From Rhizohabitans arisaemae (lineage in GTDB: Bacteria; Actinomycetota; Actinomycetes; Streptosporangiales; Streptosporangiaceae): 64,000 nt of DNA. The notes beneath the pieces were generated by a model. That model did no database searches. It was not told where the DNA came from and saw nothing but the letters and a program-made list of their open reading frames with translations. Positions 8,737 to 19,900 of the stretch are shown here, piece after piece (positions within the stretch are counted from its first letter, which is position 1; each line of letters opens with the position of its first letter). The stretch lies in the NCBI RefSeq assembly GCF_025996515.1, contig NZ_BLRH01000014.1, positions 358,560 to 422,559 on the forward strand. Direction: 5' to 3'. Position numbers and translations under genes: made by a program.

Positions 8737-10107
8737 TCACCGGGGGGCCGGTCTGCCGCCCTGGTCGAGCAGAGCCGCGACCGCAGGTTCACCGCGGAAG
8801 GGGTCGAGCCGCCGCCGCAGGTCGGCGAGGTAGCTCTTGGTCCGCGCGGACTGCAGTTCCCCGGCCAGGTTCAGTGCCTGAGCCCCGACGGCGCACGCCT
8901 CGTCCAACTGCCCACCGAGTGCGTGCGAAGAGGCCAGAAGCGCCAGATTGAACATCCGTCCCCGGACGTATCTTCCGTCCATGTCCAGTGCGCGCCGCGC
9001 ATGCCGTACGGCGTTCGCCTGGTCACCCAGTTCCCGGAAGCAGTGCCCGAACTTGGCGGACAGATACGCCTCGCCGAAGTAGGAGATCCAGGACGGTTCC
9101 TCGCCGGGTTTGCGCCGATCGAAGGCCTTCTCCGCTTCGTGGAGGGAGGTGGCGCAGGCGGTGCCGTCGGAGAGTGCGGCGTGTGCCTGGGCCTCCATGA
9201 CACAGGACTCGGCGAGGAGAGACTGGATTCCGGCCCTGCGCGCGGAAAACTGGGCGGCCCGGGCGAGGTCGAGGGCGTGCTGAGGGTGGCCGACGTAGAC
9301 GGCTTGATGGGCCATCCCCGCGAGGATCTCGCCGCCCAGTCCGTGATCTCCGGAAGCCCTCGCCAGGCGGAGGGCCTGAATCAGATAGCGCTGGGCCAGG
9401 CCGTGCTGCTCAAGGTCATAGGCCATCCAGCCGGCGAGTTTGGTCAGTTCCGCGGCTGCCGAGAACAGCGACCGGCCGACCGTGTCGCCGTACACACCGT
9501 CCCGCAGCAGGGGCGAGACCGATGAATCAAGGTATTTCGCGAGCGTGGTGCGGATCCGGCCTCCGCCGAATCGGTTGTCCAGCTCGCCGAACGACCGGCA
9601 GACCTCCCGGATGTCGGCGACGTCGCCCATGCCGACCTGCCGTCCGGCGCCACGCGAAGCGAGCTTCTCACCGTCAGGGACGGTGAGCCACCGGGCGATA
9701 CCGGTCGCCCCCGCCCCTACCGCGAACGTCGAGTCGACCAGGAATCTGCGCCGTTCCACATCCGCCCTCCACAGCGATGTCACCGTACTGATCCCCTCCT
9801 GCCAGGTGTGGGGGAACTCCTGTCCCAGGTTTGGCACAACCGCACCGGTGCGCATGCCCACGTCCGCCGGGGTCACGGACCGGCCGAGACAGAGCTCGAA
9901 CAGCTCCGCGAGCAGCTGGGGGACCGGCTCGCGGGGATGCTGCCCGGCGAGCCAGCGGATGACCGAGCTGTGGTCGTACCGCAGCCCGGGCACCCCGCGG
10001 TCTGCGCCCAGCTCGTTGAGTCGCCGGGCGAGCCCCTTGTGCGAGAACCCGGCCTCGGAGATGAGCGCCCGCAGCACTCGGTTCGGCTCGGTGGGCTTAC
10101 GCGCCAT
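8737..10107 (-). CDS. HTH regulator with C-terminal TPR-like helical region
   Basis: Predicted cytoplasmic DNA-binding protein of 456 residues. The start is the ATG at 10107 (MARKPTEPNRVLRAL), which has GAGAGGAG upstream on its strand; a longer in-frame reading to 10209 adds a low-quality N-terminus. Residues 10-75 resemble an XRE-type helix-turn-helix (GFSHKGLARRLNELG, then SSVIRWLAG). The rest is Ala/Leu-rich helical sequence with paired helices (LGGEILAGMAHQAVYVGH; GQLDEACAVGAQALNLAGEL) typical of TPR-like domains in actinomycete regulators. It has no signal peptide or membrane segment. Target and ligand are unknown. It is monocistronic, and a long gap separates it from the divergently oriented RHS gene. 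Confidence 0.85.
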   Translation of the reverse strand: MARKPTEPNRVLRALISEAGFSHKGLARRLNELGADRGVPGLRYDHSSVIRWLAGQHPREPVPQLLAELFELCLGRSVTPADVGMRTGAVVPNLGQEFPHTWQEGISTVTSLWRADVERRRFLVDSTFAVGAGATGIARWLTVPDGEKLASRGAGRQVGMGDVADIREVCRSFGELDNRFGGGRIRTTLAKYLDSSVSPLLRDGVYGDTVGRSLFSAAAELTKLAGWMAYDLEQHGLAQRYLIQALRLARASGDHGLGGEILAGMAHQAVYVGHPQHALDLARAAQFSARRAGIQSLLAESCVMEAQAHAALSDGTACATSLHEAEKAFDRRKPGEEPSWISYFGEAYLSAKFGHCFRELGDQANAVRHARRALDMDGRYVRGRMFNLALLASSHALGGQLDEACAVGAQALNLAGELQSARTKSYLADLRRRLDPFRGEPAVAALLDQGGRPAPR

Positions 10108-10938
10108 CGATGCGTTTCTCCTCTCGATCGGCAGGCACGGTGTGCGTTCGCGGTGCGCAGCAGTGGTGCGTCGGCTGTCCGGAGGGGGAACAGGCCCTGT
10201 GCGCGCCACCCGCTTCTCGTGCGACCCCTTGCCGAATGGAATAACAGAGAGCTCTCGTTATAGCACCTAGGGTGATCGACATCTTGCTTTGTCGAATACT
10301 GGCTGAGTGCGGGGGAAGGCGAGGAGGCTGCTCTATGGCGGAGACACGTAGGTAAAGGGCGCTATCGTCCAGGCGACATCAATCTGGCCTTGAGGTGAGG
10401 CGTGGTCCGTCGGTAACTCACGCGCCCCCGAGGGGTGTCCCGCTCGACTTAGGGAGCGGCCGGTTCGCCGATCCGGGTGTCGTGGCCACAATTGCGGACT
10501 AATTGCAAGAGCAATAGGTCGGTGGGATAACGAGCCACATGGTGATAATCCACAGTCGACGTCAACCCTGTCAGTTTCTCTCGAAACTCTTGCCGATGAG
10601 GCATACAGCCTGTTCGGCGTAGGTCATCTCGTTGGCTGGGGGTGCACCCGCCCCTCTCCTCCCTGTGGGACTCGATGTCTGTCGCATATGGGATCGAGCA
10701 TCGGTGTCACATGGGATTTGGGTGCATCCAAATCACTTGAGGTGGAATTGTAATCGAAGTTCTAATTATTGCCTAGTGTGAGATTTGCCACCTATGCCTG
10801 TTATGGGGTGAATGTGATATCTAGTGGATCACTCGAGAAGATCATGCTCCGAGCGCAAGCTGTTGTCCTCAGGCAGGCGTGCGGGAAGAGCTGGCGAGCT
10901 CGTTGCTGCTGTGCCGATGCCTCGGAGGGTGACCGCGT
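10108..10938. other. 831-bp divergent intergenic region before the RHS toxin gene
   Basis: No protein gene is convincing. It contains the palindrome at 10241-10261. A six-codon ORF at 10335-10355 (MAETRR, stop) has GAGGAGG 7 nt upstream. Short hairpins lie near 10513-10526 (ATTGC-AAGA-GCAAT) and 10574-10587 (GTTTC-TCTC-GAAAC). A tentative promoter for the RHS gene is TTGAGG (10737-10742), an 18-bp spacer and TCTAAT (10761-10766). The second half is AT-richer than the rest of the window. Confidence 0.4.
10241..10261. promoter_or_regulatory. Imperfect palindrome upstream of the minus-strand HTH gene
   Basis: Arms ATAAC-A-GAGAG and CTCTC-GTTAT meet at a central AGCT, with a single bulged A. The right edge reads TATAAC on the minus strand, which could be a -10 box for the HTH gene 135 bp downstream. 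The idea that it is an autoregulatory operator is inference. Confidence 0.35.
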
Positions 10939-13900
10939 ATGCGTGGCGAGGGGACTGGTCTGGTGTCGCTGGTGTCAAGCCGGTGGCTCGTCCGGGCGGC
11001 GATGGTGATCGCCGTTGTGGTTTTCCCAGGGCTTGTCGAACTCCAAGCCCTGCCTGCGGTAGCGGAGCCGGTTCCGGTGAAGCTGAACCTTCCCGTGCAA
11101 CAGGCGGGATCGGCGAAGAACCTCCCGCATGCGGTCGGCTCCGAGAACACCCAGTCGAAGGCCAAGGCGCGCACTGCCGGCCCTGCGGTTCCCACCGGCA
11201 AACGCCCTAAAGGCGCTTTCCCGTTGGAAGTACGGCATGAGCCGACTGAGGAGCCGGCCACAGGCGGGTTGAAGTCTCCGCCACCGCTGCCCTGGAAGGC
11301 CAAGGAGTCCAAGGCCAAGGAACCTCGACGCTCGCCCAGCAAGCAGCCCAAGGTGAGCCAGTCCCAGCGGGGACCCCCGGCCGGGACCCCTGCCCGGACA
11401 GTCAAACCGGTGAACCGAGGTATGGCCAGGAAGGCTCCGGCGTCGAAGGCGAGTACCCCGTCTACGTCGAGAGCGGTGATTGTGAATGCGGAGTTGCGGA
11501 GTGAGGCCTCGGTAAGCGGTCCGAGTGTTTCAGAGTTGAATGCGGCACCGGCTACAAGAGGTGCGGAGCTGTGGACTCTTTCCTCCTTGTCACCGACGTT
11601 CAGCGCGAGGGTGAGGGATCCGGGCGGTGCCGACGTGGGGCTATCCGTCGAGGTAGAGCATGATCCTTCTGCGACGGGGCAAGGTAGCGGACAGATTTGG
11701 ACTTCCGGTACGGGCTGGGCGAGCGCCTCGGGTTCGGTGGTGACCTCACCGGCAGCGAGTGGTTTGCAGGATGGTTGGTTGGTGCGGTGGCGGGTGCGCG
11801 GGTCGATAGCGGGGCCGCAGAGCACGGGGGTTTACGGCCCGTGGTCGGCCTGGCAGTCGGCGAAGGTTGATGTAAGCAAGCCTTCCGTATGGTCGCTCAA
11901 CGCTTCTCCGGGGTCTGTGGCTGGAGGGCTGTGGACCTTTACGTCGTTGACCCCGACGTTGAGCGCCGTGGTGACCGACCCCGATGGTCGAACCGTGGGA
12001 TTGTCGGTCGAGATTGAGCATGATCCTGCCGTCGTCGGCCAGGGCTCAGGGCTGATCTGGACGTACGGTTCGGGGCAGGGATCACCTAACGGAACCGTGG
12101 TTTCGGTACCGACGTGGTCTGGACATCTAAAGGATGGATGGTTGCTGCGCTGGCGGGTTCGCGGGTCTGTGATATCGGGGACTACCATTCTTTATGGTCC
12201 ATGGTCGGATTGGCAGTCGGCCAAGGTGGATCTCAATAAGCCCACCACTTCCCAGTTGAGCGCTTCTCCGGGGACGCAGGGTTCCGGTTTGTGGACGTTG
12301 TCGTCGTTGACTCCGACACTTAGTGCCAGGGTTACCGATCCAGACAACCGGAACGTAGGGATTCATGCCGAACTTCATCACGATCCGTCGTCAACGGGTC
12401 AAGGGAGTGGGCTGATCTGGTCGTATAACGGAGGCAATGGCGCGGCCTCCGGCTCGGTGGTGACCTCGGGCGCGGTGAGTGGTTTGCAGGATGGCTGGTT
12501 GGTGCGCTGGCGTATGCGAGGCCATGTGTTGATTGACCACCTAGGCACAACGGCCTACGGACCGTGGTCTGGCTGGCAGACGGCCGTGGTTGATCTACGT
12601 AAGCCTGCTGTGTCCTCGTTTAGTGCTTCTCCGGGGACGCAGGGTTCCGGTTTGTGGACGTTGTCGTCGCTGACTCCGACTTTCAGCGCCACGGTGACCG
12701 ATCCCCAGGCCCGAAACGTTGGCATGGAAGCTCAGGTGGAGCACGATCCTTCGGCGTCGGGCCAAGGCAGTGGGTTGATCTGGTCGGGATCCACCGGAAA
12801 CGCTTCTCCTGCAGGCTCGACCGTGACGTCAGGTGCGGCCAGCGGTCTGCAGGATGGTTGGCTGGTGCGGTGGCGGGTCCGCGGTCGTGTGACATTTGGC
12901 TCCGGGAACCTGTACAGCCCCTGGTCGGAGTGGCAGGCGGCGAAGGTCGATATCGGTAAACCTGCTGTGTCGTCGTTGAGTGTCTCACCAGGGTCACAGG
13001 GTTCTGGTTTGTGGACGTTGTCGTCTCTGACCCCCCAGCTGGGGGCGACTGTTACCGATCCTCTCAACCGGACCGTCGGAGTGGCCGTTGAGGTCGAGCA
13101 TGACCCTTCGGTTCCGGGTCAGGGCAGCGGTTTGATCTGGTCGGGTGCCACGGGGATGGGATCCCCTTCGGGGACGACGGTAAGGGCGGAGGTCGCCTCC
13201 GGGAAGCTGGTTGACGGTTGGTTGGTGCGGTGGCGGGTGAAGGGCCGTCCCGCGGGAGGTGCGGATGGTCCCTGGTCGGACTGGCAAAGCGCCCACATTG
13301 ATCTCCGTAAGCCGACGGTGTCGGATCTGACGGGAATAGGGGCGGGCCAAGATGGTTTGTGGACGTTCACGTCGCTGACCCCGCAATTGGGCGCGAAGGT
13401 AACCGATCCTCTCGGCCGGACCGTAGGGGCATCGGTGGAGATCGAGCATGATCCATCGGTGCCAGGGCAGGGCCTCGGGTCGATCTGGTCGACTGGCACC
13501 GGTTCAGGGTCGACTTCCGGTTCGACGGTGTGGGTGACGGTGGCCTCCGGGAGGTTGTCGGATGGCTGGTTGGTGCGGTGGCGCGTTAGGGGGCATACAG
13601 GAGGTGTAAACGGTCCCTGGTCGGAGTGGCAACCGGCGAGGGTTCGAGTGAACAACCCGGTCGGCACGAGCCCGGGCGCGTTGCCCGGTACTCAAGGGTC
13701 CGGTCTGTGGACGCTCTCCTCGTTGACTCCCTGGTTCTACGCCCAGGTGACCGATCCGGGCGGGTCGTCCTCCCGGCTGGCTGCTGAGGTGGAGCACGAC
13801 CCGTCGGTGCCGACCCAGGGCACCGGGTCCATCTGGGCAGGTCAAGGAACATCGATTCATACCTCAGGTTCCAACGCCTGGGTGCAGGTCCCCTCATCGC

Positions 13901-16900
13901 AGCTGACCGACGGATGGCTTGTCCGCTGGCGTGTGCGTGGTGTGACCACCGGTGGAACCCCTGGCACATGGTCCGCATGGCATCAGGCCAGGATTGAGGT
14001 GAACAAGCCGGCCGTCTCCGCAGAGGGGCTCACCCCGGCGACCGCAACCTCCGGGCTTTGGACGGTTTCCTCGGCGACACCGTGGATCCACGGTGTCGTC
14101 ACCGACCCGGAGAACCGCTGGGCCAATCTGGGCGCGGAGGTGGAGCACGATCCTTCCGTACCGGGTCAAGGCACCGGCGCGATCTGGTCGGGGACGGGAA
14201 CCACCTCGGTGGCACCGGGCAACAAGGCCTGGCTGCGGGTCCCCACGGCTACATTGACGGACGGCTGGCTGGTGCGTTGGCGAGTCCGCGGGGTAACCAC
14301 CTCCGGGGTCAACGGTCCGTGGTCGGCCTGGCAGCAGACACGAGTCGACCTGAGCAAGCCGTCGGTCTCCGCTCCGGCGTTGACCCCCGCCACCGAGGGT
14401 TCGGGCCTGTGGACGACGTCGTCGCTGCGCCCCTGGATTCGCGCGACGGTGACCGACCCGGATGCCCGTACCTCGTATCTGGGTGTCGAGATCGAGCATG
14501 ATCCTCTGGTCCCGACTCAGGGGACAGGCGCGATCTGGTCGGCGACCGGAACCGTCGCGGCGGCCTCGGGTGGCGAACCCCGGCTGCAGGTGCCGGCGTC
14601 GACTCTCTCCGACGGCTGGCTGGTGCGCTGGCGGGTCCGGGGTGTGACCACCACAGGTGTCAACGGCCCCTGGTCGGACTGGCGGTCGGCCCGCGTGGAT
14701 CTGAAGAAGCCGGCGGCGGAGGCGCTGGGCATGACTCCGGCGACGCGGGGTGCCACAACGTGGACGGTCGGCACACTGCGTCCCTCCCTCTATGCCAAGA
14801 TCACCGATGCTGAGAACCGGCAGTCCTATCTGGGGGTGGAGGTCGAGCACGACCCCGCTACCGAAGGACAGGGGACGGGCCTGATCTACTCGGGTACCGC
14901 CACAACCGCTTATCCATCGGGCTCCAGCGCGTGGTTGACGCTTCCCGCCAGCGCGACCCTGACCGATGGCTGGATGATCCGCTGGCGCGCACGCGGTGTG
15001 ACGACCACGGGCGTCAACGGTCCCTGGTCGGACTGGGTGTCGGCGAAGGTCAGCGCTCTGCCGTTCACGGTCTTCTCCCCGGACAACAACATGCAGGTCG
15101 GCTCGCTGACCCCGACGTTGTCGGCACATGCCGAGCCCTTCAACGAAGAGCCGGTCACCTACTGGTTCCAGGTCTGCGCGGGAACCCGGCCGAACTGGAC
15201 GTGGTGTGAGAGCGGGCGTTCGTGGGATCGGTCGGGAACCTGGCAGGTGCCCGGCGGGAAGCTGAAGTGGGGGGAGACCTACTGGTGGCATGCTCAGGCC
15301 GCCACCAGTCTGGCCACCGTGACGTCGTCCTGGCGTGCCTTCACGCCCACCCCCGAGCAGGGCACGATCAACTCGTTGCTGACCTCGGGCACAAACGGCC
15401 GCGACTTCAACCACGCTTCCGGCAACTACTCGCACACCGTGACGGATCTCAACGTGCCCACCGCCGGACTGCCGCTGGCGATCAGCCGTACGTACAACAG
15501 CCAGGATCCGCGGAGCGGGATGTTCGGTGCGGGATGGAGCACCCGCTGGGACATGCGGTTGGACGATGAACCGCAGACCTCGACGGTGCTGGTCACCTAC
15601 CCGGACGGCCGTCAGGTCCGCTTCGCCGCCAAGGGCGACGGGACCTACGCCCCTCCGCAGGGCACCTATGCCACGCTGGCCACGGTGCCCGCGGGCGGCT
15701 GGCGTCTGATGGACAAGTCCTCCACCTCCTACTGGTTCGACGGCTCGGGTCGGCTGACCAAGGTTTCCGACAACCGGAACAGGTCACACGATCTGACCTA
15801 CGACGGGTCCGGAAAGCTGGCTTCGGTAACCGGGGCCGGTGGCCGTACCCTCACCTTCACCTGGACCGGAAACAACGTGACGTCGGTGTCCACCGATCCG
15901 GTCAACGGCACCCCGATCACCTGGACGTACCAGTACGACGCCGGCAAGCTCAGCAAAACCTGCCCTCCGGCGGCCGGTACGGTCTGCACCACCTACACCT
16001 ACGGGGACGCGTCCCGCTATCGAAGCATGGTTCAGAATTCGAGCCCGGCCGGCTACTGGCGGCTGAACGAGACCGCCACCTCCACCGGCACGAAGATAGC
16101 CAGTTCGGTCGGGTGGAACCTCGGGGTCGACGACGCCAAGCTGACCGGTTACACCGCGGACGTCACGACGGGGGTGCCCGGCCCGATCACCGGTTCGGGG
16201 AACAACGCGATGCGGTTCGGCGGCACCTCCAGCTCCACCTATGTCTCGTTGCCCAAGGCGACGATCAGCGGCCGGGGCGGCAGAGTCGCGGTGGAAGCCT
16301 GGTTCAAGACAACCGGCTCGGGCACCGTCATCGGATACCAGAACTCGGCGGACATCTACGCGACGTCGTACACCCCGGTGGTGTACGTCGGAACCGATGG
16401 CAAGCTTCGCGGCCAGTTCTACACAAGCGCGGCCACCCCGATCACCTCGGCGGCGGCTGTGAACGACGGCAACTGGCACCACGTGGTGCTGTCCGGCGCC
16501 GAGGACACCCAGACGCTCTACCTGGACGGCCAGGTCGTCGGCACCCTGGCCGGGACCATCAATCACTTCTTCCAGTGGGACACCCGGATCGGCTACGGGT
16601 TCGGTTCGTCGTCGTGGCCCGCGACCACCACGTCGGCGGGGCCGAGCGCCTTCCCCTTCGCCGGTGAGATCGACGAAGTGGCGGTGTACGGCAAGCCACT
16701 CAATCTGAAGCTCGTCCAGGCGCACTACGCGGCGCGGAACCCGCAGCCCCAGCTGACGCAGATCACCGAGCCGTCGGGCCGGGTGTGGGCGCACAACGTC
16801 TACGCGGCCGACGGCGGCCGGTTGACCGCGCACACCGACGACGACGGCGGCCAGTGGCAAGTCTCGGCCCCCGCGTACAGCAGGGAGTCCAGCACCCAGA

Positions 16901-19900
16901 CGCTGGCCACGGTCACAGTGACCGATCCCAAGGGCGGCTCCCTCGTCTACGCCGACGACCCGATGCGTGGCCTGCGTACGGTCCGGCAGACGGATCAGCT
17001 GGGCCACGTCACCCGGTACACCTACGACGAGGGCGGATTCCTCGCCAAGGTGGTCGACCGGAACGGCAACGGCGTGGAGATGTCCTTCAACGCGCGCGGG
17101 AACGCGATCGCGAAGAAGACCTGCCGGGCGGTGGGCAACTGCTTCACCGAATACCTGGACTACTTCCTGAGGGTGGATGACCCGTTCGACCCGCGTAACG
17201 ATCAGCTGGTCAAACTCAGGGACGGCAGGTCGGCTTCGGCGACCGACGACACGTACGCGACCACCTGGACGTTCAACACCCACGGCGAGCAGACCACGCA
17301 GTCCACCCCGGCCACCTCCGACTTCCCGACCGGCCGGTCGGATCTGACGACGTACACCGCGGGCACCGAGCCCGCGGTCGGGGGCGGCACGACGCCCGCC
17401 GGACTGATCGCCTCACTCAGGGACCACAAGGGCAACGAGACCACTTACGCCTACAACTCGGCCGGTGACGTGGCCCAGGTGACGGAGCCCACCGGGTTGA
17501 TCACCCGGTACGGTCACGACGCGATCGGCCGGGTCACCGCCAAGACGGAGGTTTCGGCGGCGGTTCCCGCGGGTGTGACCTCGACGTTCACCTACGACGC
17601 GCAGTCGCGCCTGGCCACGCACACCGGACCGGGGGTCCGGAACGAGGTGACGAACGCCACGCACACCTCGCAGGTGACCTTCACCTACGACGCCGACGGC
17701 AACACGCTGACCGAGACGGTCGGCGACCTCACCGGGGGCGACGCGGCCAGAACGGTGACCTATACCTACGACGCGTACGGCCGGGTGGCGACGACGACCG
17801 GCGCCGAGAACGGCACACTCACCTACACCTGGGACAACACCGGCGCCCGAACCCAGGTGATCGACGAACTCGGCACCCGGTTCGACTACGCCTACACCCC
17901 GCGCGGTGAGCTGGCCACCAGGACGATCAAGGGATGGACGGGCAGCCCGGTGGCTCCCCAGGCTCCTGAGGACAAGGTCCTGGAGTCCTACGCCTACGAC
18001 CCGGAGGGCCGTCTCGCGTCCCGGGTCGACGCGATGGGCCGTAAGACCAGCTTCACCTACTTCGCGGACGACCTGCTCGCGGAGGTCATCGCCGACGACG
18101 CCCGGCTCAACGGTTCCCTCACTCCCCGGGACGTGGTGCTGGAGTCCAACACCTACGACCCGTCCGGGAACGTGGTGCGGGTCGTCGGCGGCGGCGGGAT
18201 CGAGCGCAGCGACTACGTGTACGACGCCGCGGACCGGCTGACCTCGGAGACCTTCGACCCGACGGGGCTCGCCCGCAAGGCCGAGTACGTCTACGACGCC
18301 AACGACAATGTGACGCGTGTACGGGCGACCGCCGCCGGAACCACCCGCGAGGAAGTGGTCGAGTACGCCTACAACGCCGACGACGACGTGATTCGCCGTA
18401 CGGTACGCAACGGCGCCACGGACCTGGTGACCACCCGGACGTTCGACGACCGCGGTCTGATCACCGCGGTGACCGACCCCCGGGGCAACGCGGCCGGCGC
18501 CAACGCCGCGGCGTTCACGGCGATGATGCGGTACGACATCGCCGGTCGTCCTGTGGAGATGCAGGAACCGGAGGTCCGGATCGAGAAGTCCGGCGTGGCG
18601 GCGGTGAACGCCCGCCCGGTCACCCGGTTCGGTTACGACAGCGCGGGGCGGCGAACCCACCTGGTCGACCCGGAGGGCGACACCACCCGGTACGGGTTCG
18701 ACCGGCTTGGACGGTTGACCTCGGTCACCGACCCGCAATACGCCCAGCCGGGCGGGGGCACCCTCACCCCGCAGCGGACGTACGCGTACAACCATGCCGG
18801 TCAAGTGACCAGCTACACCGATCCGCGGGGTTCGACCTGGACGACCGAGTACGACCGGCTGGGCAACCGGGTGCGGGTCACCGAACCGGCTGTCACCGGA
18901 CAGACCGCCGGGCAGTGGATCTATGAGTACGACCTGCTGGGCGAGCAGCTGGCTGGGACCGACCCGTTGGGGGCACGGGTCCAGAACACCTACGACGACC
19001 TCGGGCGCCCGATCACCACGACCTTGATCGAGCGGTCGCCGACTTCGCAGGCTTTCGTCACCTCGCTGGAGTACAACGACGCCGACGAGCGGACCAAGGA
19101 GATCGGGCCGCAGAGCCGTACCACAACCTGGGTTGTGAACGCGGCAGGGGAGATCGTCACCGAGACCGACCCGGCGAACAACGCCACCACCTACGCCTAC
19201 GACCTGATGGGCCGCACGGTGAAGGCGACGAACCCGCTGGGCAACTCCACGATCAACGAGTTCGACCTGGCGGGACGCCGTACCGCGGTGAAGGAGACCG
19301 ACAACGCGGGCACCGAGCTGCGGGCCTCCGCCTTCGGGTACGACCTGGCGGGCAACCAGACCTCGGAGACCTCGCCCGAGGGCAACACCGTGCAGAGCGT
19401 CTACGACGCCGGGAGCCAGCTGATCGAGCTGATCGAACCGGTCACCGGGACCCAGACGATCAGCACGACGTACGGCTACGACGCGGCCGGCTCGCTGACC
19501 CGGACCACCGACGGCCGCGGCAACACGGTGTGGACCACCTACAACAGCATGGGCGAGATCGAATCCCAGATCGAGCCGGCGACCACGGCGCACCCGAACG
19601 CCGCCGACCGCACCTGGACCTACGTCTACGACGCCGACGGGAACAACCTGGCCTCGCTGCAGCCCGGCGGGGTCCGGATCGACAACGAGTACGACCAGCT
19701 CGGCAGGCTGGTCCGGCAGGTCGGCGCCAACGCCGAAGTCGTCACCCCGCAGTGGACGTTCGGCTACGACAAGGCGGGGCGGCAGACCTCGATCGGCGAC
19801 TACGGACTGGAGTACAACGACCGAGGGCTGCTCACCAGGCTGACCAAGGCCGGGACGCAGAAGGCGGCGTTCACCTACGACGCGTACGGGAACCCGACCC

